Shown: positions 9,574 to 16,312 of the stretch, piece by piece
Layout: every line of letters begins with the position of its first letter
How positions within the stretch are numbered: position 1 is the stretch's first letter
Origin: Prorocentrum cordatum
Lineage: Eukaryota; Sar; Dinophyceae; Prorocentrales; Prorocentraceae
DNA: 23,500 bases
Direction of reading: 5' to 3'
Assembly: GCA_963575745.1 (NCBI GenBank)
Contig: CAUYUJ010014541.1
Location: forward strand, 282,335-305,834
Notes under the pieces: model-generated
Told to the model about the DNA's origin: nothing
The model's input: the letters and a program-made list of their open reading frames with translations, nothing else
The model's database searches: none
Translations under genes and position numbers: made by a program

Positions 9574-9639
<66 letters not shown>

Positions 9640-9765
9640 AGAACAGACGAACGTGAGTGAGAGCGAGAAGCAACGAACGGACAGACAGACAGACAGACAG
9701 ACAGGAAACAGACAGACAGACAGACAGAGATAGGCAGAGACAGACAGGGGCAGACAGACAGAGAG
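9570..9765. repeat. Compound microsatellite (AT)n (GA)n (CAGA)n
   Basis: An ATATAT run (about 9573-9590) passes into a GAGAGA run (to about 9650) and then into CAGACAGA repeats (about 9680-9765) with small breaks. It fills most of the G1-G2 spacer. Open frames across it are artefacts. A half palindrome, CCCCTATCAAGG, sits at its edge (about 9766-9777). Confidence 0.95.
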
Positions 9766-9880
9766 CCCCTATCAAGGTTTGCGCGCATTTTTTCTTGTTG
9801 GAGCGTCGCCTTGCGCCTCCATCTCTAGCGTCTGCGCGCCGAGGGGATGATATGGATGCAACTCAGGGAGCAAACGCCAC

Positions 9881-10210
9881 TCACTCCACGTAGCGCGAGA
9901 ACCTCTTGACCGCCAGTTTGATGCCGTCCAGGTGGCGCTCTGCGGTGGACTTCATGGCTGCGAGATCCTTGTTCAGATTGGCATAATCCTCTTTCTTCTC
10001 GTTCGTCTCGTGAGTGATTCCCGTCTTCTCGATCAGGAGCTCCACCGCCTCCTCGTGATCAGTCGCGCTCTTGAGGGTCTTGTCAGCCTCCTTTGCCAGG
10101 TGTCATATTGGCCTTTGTCACTGTCCTTGGCAGTCTTGGCGTGATTGTGGAGCTTCGCGCGGAGCGCCTTCAGCTTCTTCATCCCAGCCTGGTACTTCGA
10201 CAGGGTAGAC
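9881..10210 (-). CDS. G2 last exon: charged helical C-terminus, one-base frameshift
   Basis: The acceptor CGCTTAG at 10211 follows a long pyrimidine tract. The exon first reads STLSKYQAGMKKLKALRAKL and onward to DSDKGQYDT in one frame. From about 10105 the coding signal moves to another frame (LAKEADKTLKSATDHEEAV), ending in SRYVE and a stop at 9881. A single missing base near 10099-10110 would explain the jump. The protein is Lys/Glu/Ala-rich and probably helical. I do not recognise a function. The frameshift could be a sequencing error or pseudogene decay. Confidence 0.6.
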
Positions 10211-10310
10211 CTAAGCGCAAGAAGAGGGAGGGGGGGAGCGTCTGCGAGGGGAGTGAGCAGGAAGACGAGGGAGAGGAGAGATTGCTGAGGCGATGGCGTG
10301 ATCGAATCCT
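10211..10310 (-). other. G2 intron with strong polypyrimidine tract
   Basis: In the transcript this reads TCTCTCCTCTCCCTCG-type pyrimidine runs up to GCGCTTAG. The acceptor is clear. The donor is not: a non-canonical GA (AACAAG before GATTCG, about 10306) or another site within ~30 nt is possible. Confidence 0.5.
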
Positions 10311-10530
10311 TGTTCGCCTGGACGTTCGGCCACAGCGGGTTCTCCAGCTTCACTGGGTTCGCGCTCGCACTGCTGCTGCCGCTGCGCAGCTCGCGTCCGA
10401 GCATCCTTGCCTGCTGAGCCCATTCCCAACAAAGCGCTTTCGTTGTGCCGAACTTGACGCTGCCTTGTCGCAAATCCGCCGTAAAACTTTTTCTTGTCAG
10501 ACGTCTCCAAGCTGCCCCTCAGCAGACCAT
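10311..10530 (-). CDS. G2 middle exon(s)
   Basis: A good acceptor, TTTTTCATTTTTCCACAG, ends at 10531. Coding continues as GLLRGSLETSDKKKFYGG in one frame. It then shows better coding character in another frame (TTKALCWEWAQQARMLGREL, then PVKLENPLWPNVQANK). The frame must change near 10460-10480, through a very small intron or a one-base indel. The motif ENPLWPNVQANK looks conserved in style. The function is unknown. Exact exon limits are uncertain. Confidence 0.5.
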
Positions 10531-10740
10531 CTGTGGAAAAATGAAAAATAGAACTCGTGCCACAAATCATGCCGGTCCTTCTATGTCGTACTTTTTCAAC
10601 TGGAAACGCCACGCTCGCATTGCACGTCATTGAAGACGCCGTCGGGTATCCCCCCCCCCCCCCCCCCCCATTAAAATCCCCTTATCCCATAATCCCCCCC
10701 CTCCCCCGCCCCCCCCCCCCCCCACAATAACCCACCAACT
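10531..10740 (-). other. G2 first intron with long C/G homopolymers
   Basis: The donor is GT at 10731/10730 or a GA at about 10741. The acceptor is CCACAG at 10531. Two poly-C runs on the plus strand (about 10651-10669 and 10707-10723) are poly-G in the transcript. Homopolymer length here may be unreliable in any assembly. Confidence 0.55.
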
Positions 10741-10741
10741 C

Positions 10742-11220
10742 CTGAACGGAACGAACTCGAGAGCCAGCTTATGATCCTTAAAACCTGACAATGAAAGGTT
10801 CTGTTCTTTCAAAGCTTGCGGAACTGTGACGCACCCCTTCTTGGCCCATTCTTCATGTGTTTCTGAATTTTCGCATTCTTCGTGAAACGCATGCACCCAG
10901 TCCAAGGTATTGCCCTTATCCTTCTGGAAGCTCTCCAAGCACATCTTGCGCCCTGAAGGGTACTTGCAACTCGACCAGGCTGCCTGCGCTTCCGCTGCCT
11001 TCTTCTGCACATCTGCATCAGTGCTCGAGGAATTGCACTTGAGCCAGTTGCGCATATTTGCGGCCTCCTTCGGGTCGAGCCCCTCCCCCTTAGAAGCCTT
11101 GCATCTCTTAGGAGCGGGGCCAGAGTCGTCGCCTTTCTTCGCCCCGCACACCATCGACGAAAAAAGAATCATCATCGGCGCGGCACACGCGAAGCAAGAA
11201 ACCGCGACGGGAGGAGGCAT
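10742..11220 (-). CDS. G2 first exon: unknown protein, Lys-rich N-terminal region
   Basis: Two ATGs are possible. One at 11220 gives a hydrophobic N-terminus (MPPPVAVSCFACAAP...). One at 11154 starts MVCGAKKGDDSGPAPKRCKA and looks more typical. The exon continues with DPKEAANMRNWLKCN, then CKYPSGRKMCLESFQKDKG, then NTLDWVHAFHEECE, then WAKKGCVTVPQALKEQNLSL. Four or more cysteines are spread without a known zinc-finger spacing. A relict SL lies about 75 nt upstream of the first ATG. The product is a soluble charged protein of unknown function, in the style of multicopy dinoflagellate families. Confidence 0.65.
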
Positions 11221-11293
11221 GCTGTCAAACCGTACAAGGATCAGACACTCGCAAATGTAAAGATGACAACCAGCGCGCCGAAAACAAGCGGAC

Positions 11294-11316
11294 CTTGAGC
11301 CGAAAAGCACTTGCGG
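11294..11316 (-). other. Probable relict DinoSL upstream of G2
   Basis: The minus strand reads GCTTTTCGGCTCAAG at its 3' part. GGCTCAAG is intact, TTTT is separated from it by one inserted C, and the CA is missing as in the G1 relicts. The 5' third is degraded. Its placement just before the G2 open frame supports the call. Confidence 0.6.
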
Positions 11317-11484
11317 GATGCATGCTGCCCCCTCCCCCCTTCGGCCCTACCTGCATCCTTCTTCGTCGGTCCTTCCTTGCCGTGGCGCCCTGATCTACAG
11401 GAACCCGCCATGCTCCTCCTGCCCCCCCAGACAGCCCCCACAGTAGGGGCACGAACCAAGAGGACAATGAGATCTAGGCTAGAT

Positions 11485-11500
11485 ACCCTTATCAAGGGGT
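11485..11500. repeat. Palindrome family member, ACCCTTATCAAGGGGT
   Basis: This is a slightly imperfect copy (CCCTT/AAGGGG arms, ATC loop) in the spacer between G3 and G2. Confidence 0.65.
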
Positions 11501-12008
11501 GATCGCGGACTGCTAGCGAATGGTAAGCATTTGCACTACCGCTATTAAGCGGATCAGAGCGTAGGGCCAGAAGCCCCGTGGTCAAACCACCAGTCTTTGT
11601 TCGGAAGTGTTGGTTTCATCAGGCAACGCAAAGTGAGCCAAACTGCCGCTAGAAAGCTGACAATCTCTTTTCCGAAATTCTACTAAATAGAATTTCTATT
11701 TAATAGAATGTGGGTTATGCTTGATACTTCCTTCAATTCTATTAAATTGAATTTCTATTGCATAGAATCGGGTGTGTTTTCTGCTGCCCAGCTGAGCGGG
11801 CTTCCAGTCGCAGCCAGCGTGCAACGACTGTCGTAGATATGGATGTGAAACCCACCGCGGGCCTCAGGCCTCCTTCGCGCCGCGCACGAGGAAGTCGTCC
11901 TCTGGGAGGGGGGGCGGGGGGGGGGGAGGGCGCACAAGTGCAATGTGTGGGAGGGAGACAGATCCACTACAGAAGTGGTGACGGCCCTCAAGGAAAAGCA
12001 TCGCGGTC
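11501..12008. other. G3-G2 spacer; no gene seen
   Basis: It holds the AT-rich duplicated hairpin at 11675-11770, a G-run (about 11906-11930) and otherwise unremarkable sequence. Confidence 0.5.
11675..11770. repeat. AT-rich 36-bp direct repeat, each copy a double hairpin
   Basis: Copy 1 (11675-11710) and copy 2 (11734-11769) match at about 30 of 36 positions. Each contains AATTCTA...TAGAATT-type arms followed by TTCTATT...AATAGAA-type arms. The block is AT-rich in otherwise GC-rich DNA and lies downstream of the G3 stop. Confidence 0.8.
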
Positions 12009-12910
12009 CTAGTTCCACTTGCGGCCGCCCTTCTTGCCGTCCTTCTTGCCTCCGCCCTTCTTCGCCTGGGCGCCCTCGTCTTTCATCCGCTTCTCCTCCT
12101 CGTCGTTCTTCCGCTGGTCCTCCTCGCGTTTCTTCCGTTCCTCCTCCGCCTTCCGATCGGGATCCTCGTTCTGCTTCCTCTCGGCTTCTGCCCCCGCGTC
12201 GTCCTCTTCCTTCTTATTCGTCTCTTCCGCTGCCGTGCGGGCCTGCTCTGCGTGCGCCAGTCCCCGCTCCTCTGCAGCCTTCCTGTCGTTCTCCTCTTTC
12301 TGCCGCCTCCCTGCGCCAGCCCCCCCCTGCTCCGCGGCCGCCGTGGCCATAGAAGCCGCCGTCGCCACCTCCAGCGGACTCGCAGTTCTTGCGCAACTGC
12401 CCCCGCCTCCCCCGCGCCTGGCGCCAGCTTTCTTTTTCTTGCGTTCTCGCTCGGCGCTCCTGTCCTCTTCCTGCTTGCGTTTCCGATTTTCTTCGGTTGC
12501 GCTCCTGGCTTCCTCCTCTTGCAGCCTCATCGCCGCAGCCTCCTCTTCTTCCTGTTGCCTCTGTTGTTCAAGTTCCTCCGCCTCTTTTCGCTCCTGCTCG
12601 ATTCGTTGGAAAGCTTCGGCTGCTCTGCTAGCGGCACTCACCTCTGCTTGTTCCAAGGCGCGCAGGACTTGCCTCGTCATCTCTGCTCTCCTCTTCCTCT
12701 CGTCGGTTTTCGCTTGAATCTCCCTTTCTTCCGCCTGCCTGGCTGCTTCCTTCCTCTCTTCCTCTTGTCGCTGAAGAGCTGCTTCCTCGCGTCGTCGGGC
12801 TGCTTCCTCGTCCCCCCGCGCCTGCTCCTCTCCTGCGTCGCAGGCTGCGTCGCTGGATGCGCGCCTGCAGCTCCTGCTTCCGCGCCCCCTCCTGCCCCCT
12901 CGGCCAAGCC
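12009..12910 (-). CDS. G3 last exon: long Glu/Lys/Arg-rich coiled coil
   Basis: The frame is open for about 300 codons to a stop at 12009. From about residue 30 the protein is almost entirely Glu, Lys, Arg, Gln and Ala (EEAALQRQEEERKEAARQAE and similar), typical of a long single helix or coiled coil. A Gly-rich hinge (KKKKAGARRGGGGG) and an Ala-rich stretch (ASMATAAAEQGGAGAG) divide it. The C-terminus is basic (KKGGGKKDGKKGGRKWN). The acceptor CCCCAG at 12911 is one choice. An adjacent frame (ARKQELQARIQ) also looks coding near 12860-12900, so the first 20-30 residues are uncertain. The role is unknown, and a cytoskeletal or scaffold function is only a guess. Confidence 0.72.
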
Positions 12911-13041
12911 CTGGGGATTGCGAACAATGTGCCCCTAGCTGAGGGGCCATTAATGCAAGTAGGGATGTTTGCATCCCTAGCAAAGGGGGATCTTATCGTA
13001 GGGCTGTTTTGGCGTCCCCTAGCGCAAGGGCGCTTTATTTC
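12911..13041 (-). other. G3 intron carrying three palindromes
   Basis: This is proposed between the 13042-13113 exon and the coiled-coil exon. It contains GCCCCTAGCTGAGGGGC (12931-12947), CATCCCTAGCAAAGGGGG (12972-12989) and CCCCTAGCGCAAGGG (13016-13030). The donor is either GA (ATCAG before GAAATA) or unresolved. Confidence 0.55.
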
Positions 13042-13113
13042 CTGATCCTCATCGCGTCCTCGGCGGCGTTCACGAGAGCTTGCTCGTTCCTGTCCATCCT
13101 CTGCTGCTGCCAC
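13042..13113 (-). CDS. G3 short exon
   Basis: The acceptor CCTCCCAG (13114) follows an enormous pyrimidine tract. The likely frame reads MDRNEQALVNAAEDAMRIR, an amphipathic helix that fits the coiled coil downstream. The next codons reach a stop inside the intron, so a splice near 13042 is needed. Confidence 0.55.
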
Positions 13114-13432
13114 CTGGGAGGGGGAAATGGGGAGGGGGGGGCAGGGGGAGGAGACGGTGGAGGAGGAAGAGGGGAGGAGGGGAGGAGGAGGAGGACGAGG
13201 AGGAGGAGGAAGAGAAAGGAGGGGAAAGGAGGAGGGAGGAGGGAGGGGGCGGAAGAGGAGGAGAAAAGGAAACGGATGCGAAGAGGGAGAAGGGGGGAGG
13301 GAGGGAGGGAGGGAGGAGGATGAGGAGGAGGAGGAGGAAGAGAAGAGAAGGGGGAGGAGGAAGAGGAGGAGAAGGAAGGAGAGGAGGAGAAAGAGGGGAA
13401 GGAGGAGGAGGAAGAGGAGGAGGAGGAATAAC
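13114..13432 (-). other. G3 intron: ~310-nt polypyrimidine (GGA on plus strand) tract
   Basis: The plus strand is almost pure GGA/GAA/GGG. The transcript is therefore nearly all C and T up to the acceptor CCTCCCAG at 13114. Several donors are possible (GTATGA near 13486, GA near 13450, or GTTATT near 13430). The tract is both a microsatellite and the splicing pyrimidine tract. Confidence 0.65.
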
Positions 13433-13843
13433 CCTGCAAGAACAGAAACTCGGATTGCAAAACTGCGAAAAGCTTTTCATACCAAACTCTGGTGGCAAGA
13501 AAGGTTCATTGTCAAACTTAGGTTTCCAGTGGGCGCGCAGCGCAATGGGTTCCCATGGGGGCCACCTGGCGCGCTCGGCCTCCGACTTGCGGCCGCGATA
13601 GCGGCGACCCCCCGTGGAGATGAAGCCCCGCTCCGTCCACCGGCGGTTGGCGTGGTGCTCCTGGCAGGAACGCGACGCGCACGTGAAGACCCACGTGCGC
13701 TTGTTGCACGCCTTACACAGCTGGATCTTGTCCGTGCACAAGAACGGCCTTGTTGGGGCCCTCGTGTACCGCTTCTCCCTGAGATCCCTCAGCATCTCAG
13801 CCTCATCCTCCCCCTCCTCGTCTGAGACGGCGGTCGCGTCGTC
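13433..13843 (-). CDS. G3 exon 3: Cys/His-rich domain
   Basis: It starts after CCCCTAG (13844) with DDATAVSDEEGEDEAEML in phase 0. A cluster of C and H follows: C-x6-C-x2-C then C-x4-C-x3-HH (residues CTDKIQLCKACNK, then CASRSCQEHH). This spacing could bind zinc but matches no family I can name. The exon continues with WPPWEPIALRAHWKPKFD and FLPPEFGMKSFSQF. The 3' limit is uncertain by up to 60 nt because several donors are possible. The acidic start and Cys-rich core suggest a nuclear or nucleic-acid role, which is only inference. Confidence 0.7.
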
Positions 13844-13915
13844 CTAGGGGAGGAAAGGGGGGGGGGGGGCGAAAAAATCTCCTATTGAAGAGGCGCCCCC
13901 TAGCAAGGGGTAAAC
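13844..13915 (-). other. G3 72-nt intron with a palindrome 4 nt from its donor
   Basis: The donor is GT at 13915/13914 (GCAAAA before GTTTAC) and the acceptor is CCTAG at 13845/13844, after a pyrimidine run. Both sides are phase 0. The palindrome CCCCTAGCAAGGGG (13897-13910) fills the 5' part. The intron is essentially donor, palindrome, pyrimidine tract and acceptor. Confidence 0.75.
13897..13910. repeat. Palindrome CCCCTAGCAAGGGG, consensus member
   Basis: The arms are perfect, CCCCT/AGGGG, around AGCA. An identical 14-mer occurs at 16160-16173 upstream of G4, showing that the loop sequence, not only the pairing, is shared. Confidence 0.9.
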
Positions 13916-14029
13916 TTTTGCTTCCGACCCAGCGTCCTTCGCGTCATCGAGATGACGCTTCCGCGGAGGATCGCCCCACTGGTCGCCGCCGCTGCCTCCC
14001 GGAGCAGATCCGCCGGCAGCGATCATCGC
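13916..14029 (-). CDS. G3 exon 2
   Basis: The acceptor is ACCCCTCAG (14030) after a C-run. The reading is AMIAAGGSAPGGSGGDQWGD, then PPRKRHLDDAKDAGSEAK. It is 38 codons, phase 0 at both ends. A Gly-rich linker leads into a basic patch (PRKRH) that could be a nuclear localisation signal. Confidence 0.7.
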
Positions 14030-14128
14030 CTGAGGGGTGGGGGGGGGGGGGAGGGTTGGCGCGCGCCCTCGCTCTTCTCTGGCTCTGCCCGAGGAGTTCC
14101 TGGAGGGAGAAGGTTCCTCATAGAAAAC
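14030..14128 (-). other. G3 first intron, 99 nt
   Basis: The donor is AAG before GTTTTC (14128) and the acceptor is CCCCTCAG (14030). A run of C before the acceptor forms the pyrimidine tract. It carries no palindrome family member. Confidence 0.65.
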
Positions 14129-14300
14129 CTTGGTTTCTGAATCCCCTGACCCCCATCTCGCCCCTGACATCCGAACCCCCTGATTTGTTTCCAAGACTCG
14201 CGGCCTCCGCCCCCTGCGAAGCGAGCCATGCGGCGAGCGCCGCGAGCGCCAGAGCGGATTTCGCCATTGCGCGAAGGCCTTCTCGTGAGCCTCGCGGGCT
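14129..14300 (-). CDS. G3 first exon, reading frame unresolved
   Basis: Two frames compete. One begins MAKSALALAALAAWLASQG (ATG near 14265), a good signal-peptide-like helix, but does not join exon 2 in frame. The other ends SGARWGSGDSETK, joins exon 2 in phase 0, and is rich in Arg upstream. A one-base indel or a hidden small intron between them would combine both. A relict SL lies immediately upstream. Confidence 0.45.
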
Positions 14301-14307
14301 CGATCGC

Positions 14308-14328
14308 CTTGAGCCGCAAACGGCTGCA
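14308..14328 (-). other. Probable relict DinoSL upstream of G3
   Basis: The minus strand reads GCAGCCGTTTGCGGCTCAAG. Against DinoSL it keeps GGCTCAAG, AGCC and TTT, with about three substitutions and one inserted base. It sits about 45 nt before the first candidate ATG of G3. Confidence 0.6.
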
Positions 14329-14364
14329 CTGAACATAAACAATCGAAATCTCTTGCTGTGGTTC

Positions 14365-14479
14365 CCCCGAATGAAGGGGCGCGTCCCCTAACAAGGGGTT
14401 CGTGACGCCCCTGGTGGAGGGGATGTAAACATTATATTATTGCGTGAAGAGATGAGATGGCGAGCCCCTGACAGAGGGG
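14365..14479. repeat. Cluster of four palindromes between G4 and G3
   Basis: The copies are CCCCCGAATGAAGGGG (about 14365-14379), CCCCTAACAAGGGG (14385-14398), CCCCTGGTGGAGGGG (14408-14422) and CCCCTGACAGAGGGG (14465-14479). This is the densest cluster in the window. It lies in the 3' part of G4 or the short spacer before G3. Confidence 0.85.
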
Positions 14480-14499
14480 AAGTGCTGCGTAAGTTGACG

Positions 14500-14568
14500 A
14501 TGTGTGCTGATGATGGTGATGATGATCGTGATGATGATGAAGATGATGAGGAGGATGAGGGTAATTCC
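14500..14568. repeat. Short GAT-type microsatellite at the 3' end of G4
   Basis: GATGATGGTGATGATGATCG-like sequence makes the minus frame run into Ile-rich codons after LVDG. The coding quality drops sharply here, so this is probably intron or 3' UTR. Confidence 0.8.
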
Positions 14569-15027
14569 ATCGACCAGCTCCTCCATCAGAGCGTCCGCAG
14601 CGCCCCGCGCAGCATCCTTCGTCTCAGCAATCGTGCCCTCCTTGAGCTGCTCGCACACCTGCCTGCCGATGTCCAGCAGCTCCTCCTTCGACACCTTGTC
14701 CCCCGCAGCGGCGCCTCCGAACGAGCATGGCTGATTCTTCTTCCCGTGCAGCAGTTTGATCCCCACCCTGTAGTCCCTCTTGTACCAGTCAAGGTGATAA
14801 TCGCGCCCGTCGACAGCGCCTCCAACTGCTTCGTCGGCTAGCTCGCCCTCCGCCTCGTCGTCGCCACCGCCTCCCGCGTCCTGCTGCTCCTCCTCCTCCT
14901 CCTCTTCGTATTCCTGCCCGCCGCCTTCTTCTCCGTCCGAATCCTCGCCGGCAGCCTTCGCGCGGGCAGGGCGCTTCCTGGGAGGCCCCTTCATCGCTGC
15001 AGCAGGGCGCTTCCTGACTGCTTTCAT
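14569..15027 (-). CDS. G4 C-terminal part: KRPAA-rich, acidic, then a compact conserved domain
   Basis: It starts with MKAVRKRPAAAMKGPPRKRP, repeated KRPA motifs that look like nuclear-localisation or histone-tail-like sequence. An acidic tract (about 12 Glu) follows, then RDYHLDWYKRDYRVGIKLLH, then KKNQPCSFGG and SKEELLDIGRQVCEQLKEG. Coding character ends at LVDG near 14569. The ATG overlaps the stop of the upstream frame (ATGA at 15024-15027). From memory, dinoflagellate homologues carry both parts in one protein, so I favour one gene broken by a one-base shift. Nuclear function is inferred. Confidence 0.65.
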
Positions 15028-15278
15028 ACTTTTTCTTCATTGCTTTTTTGGTCCGGTTTCGTCAGCGCCTCCTTCTCTTGGGCCCCCCGCTTCTTCCGCC
15101 CCTCAGCATGGGCAACGAGCAAGGCGTTGGACTGGTCTGTCTCGATCTTGTCCCCGCCAGGCGCGCGTGCGATCAAGAAACCCATCTCGCTTGCTGACAG
15201 CGGCATGCGCGTCTCCTGGCCCGACTCATCAGCAACGACCATGGACGGCGGGTCGGAGTTCCAGTCGTACCACGTCAC
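15024..15278 (-). CDS. G4 exon 2
   Basis: It begins after TTTATCACAG (15279) with VTWYDWNSDPPSMVVADESG and runs to DQKSNEEKV and a TGA at 15024. The WYDW-SDPP motif and the Lys-rich tail read as real coding sequence, and the splice is phase 0 with canonical GT-AG. Either the protein ends here (308 residues in all) or it continues in the shifted frame. Confidence 0.78.
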   Translation of the reverse strand: MTWYDWNSDPPSMVVADESGQETRMPLSASEMGFLIARAPGGDKIETDQSNALLVAHAEGRKKRGAQEKEALTKPDQKSNEEKV

Positions 15279-15381
15279 CTGTGATAAAGAAGACGGATGA
15301 GTTGGACGGATAGAAGAGGATGATCACAGCAGGAGAAATTAGCAGGCAGCAGAAAGGGATGGAGAGGAGGTGAAAAGTGAC
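15279..15381 (-). other. G4 intron, 103 nt, canonical GT-AG
   Basis: The donor AAGAAG/GTCACT and the acceptor TATCACAG/GTGACG have a pyrimidine-rich interior. Both exons are in phase 0. This is the best-supported intron in the window. Confidence 0.8.
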
Positions 15382-16053
15382 CTTCTTCGAAGAGCTAGAA
15401 GCGGCAGGTGCAGCGGAAGGGCGCGCAGGTGACTCCATCACCTCCTGGCTTGAGAAAACGACGAGCGGGCTGTGCACTTCGTCCTTCTTGGTCTTCGCCT
15501 TGGGCGGTGGAGAAATGCCATATAGCTCCTTGATCAGCTTGCGCCTTGCGTCTGCTGGACTGCGTGGTGCACTCGCGGCTGGGGCCGAGCTCTCGGCACG
15601 AGTGTCATCCTCGGAGGTGCTCTCGACGACGTCACTGCGTGGCGTCTCCTTCTTTTTGCCAGAAGAAGTACGACCGCGCTCCAAGTTCATCGCCTGTCCG
15701 AGGGTCCTCGTGTAGTGATCCAGCTTCTCCGCGGTCACGGCGCCCCTGAACTTGTCCACTACGCAGCTGACGCACCTGCTCATCTCAGTGGCCCAGCGCT
15801 TCGCTTCCTCTGCCGCGAGGTGCGTCTTCTGCGAAACGATGGCCTTCGTGAGCGCTGTGGAGCTCAAGCGCTGCGACGCCTGGCACGCATCCAACAAGAA
15901 CGGCATGTTATCTTTGATGATCTGCTCCGTTGTGCCATTGATGTAGTTCTTCTCGATCAATGACACGCGCTGCTTCACCAAGTCAACCATGGCCTCATCG
16001 CCGAGCTGGCAAGTGCGGTAGAGGCGCGGCTTCTCCTTAGAAGCGCCCCCCAT
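15382..16053 (-). CDS. G4 exon 1: unknown dinoflagellate-type protein, N-terminal part
   Basis: The start ATG is at 16053 (MGGASKEKPRLYRTCQLGDE), chosen because a relict SL lies about 28 nt upstream and the sequence before it has low coding quality. The 224 codons read as mainly helical (EAMVDLVKQRVSLIEKNY, then MPFLLDACQASQRLSSTAL), then Ser/Ala-rich with a KKKE patch. LIKELYGISPP and VVFSSQEVMES follow before the splice site. No named domain is recognised. In style it belongs to a multicopy dinoflagellate family that I recall without a function. It is the first gene of the unidirectional cluster. Confidence 0.78.
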
Positions 16054-16080
16054 CTCAACGCAATGCCTGCTGCCACTCGC

Positions 16081-16100
16081 GTTTGAGCAAATGGCTACAG
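16081..16100 (-). other. Relict DinoSL upstream of G4
   Basis: The minus strand reads CTGTAGCCATTTGCTCAA. It matches DinoSL through GTAGCCATTT, then lacks TG, then matches GCTCAA. It ends about 28 nt before the G4 ATG. The preceding TTTTTCTGTAG also resembles a splice acceptor. Confidence 0.72.
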
Positions 16101-16130
16101 AAAAACAAAAAGGTAAAAGAAAAGGAAGTG

Positions 16131-16173
16131 CCCCTTTGAAGGGGTCGCAGGAAGCTCTTCCCCTAGCAAGGGG
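16131..16173. repeat. Two palindromes upstream of G4
   Basis: CCCCTTTGAAGGGG is at 16131-16144, and CCCCTAGCAAGGGG at 16160-16173. These are the rightmost family members in the window. None was found from here to 23500. Confidence 0.88.
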
Positions 16174-16225
16174 TGACGTCGCGCAACCATGAGGGATCAT
16201 GTCGAACACAACATAGGAAAGCGTA

Positions 16226-16312
16226 CCAATATATTGGCGCCCGCCGCGAGCGAATATATTCGAACATGGGTTCTCGTTAAGAGCAAATATATTGGTGTTT
16301 GCAATATATTGG
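16226..16312. repeat. Four AATATATT palindromes in a row
   Basis: CCAATATATTGG (16226-16237), CGAATATATTCG (16251-16262), AAATATATTGG (about 16285-16295) and GCAATATATTGG (16301-16312) share an AATATATT core. The first two are perfect 12-bp palindromes whose outer bases co-vary (CC/GG, CG/CG). That pattern suggests selection for symmetry or a mobile-element end. Confidence 0.75.

Noticed and set aside
11540-11605. tRNA-like or hairpin structure (GTGGTCAAACCAC)
   Set aside because: It has no T-arm consensus and no cloverleaf on either strand. It is a simple stem only.
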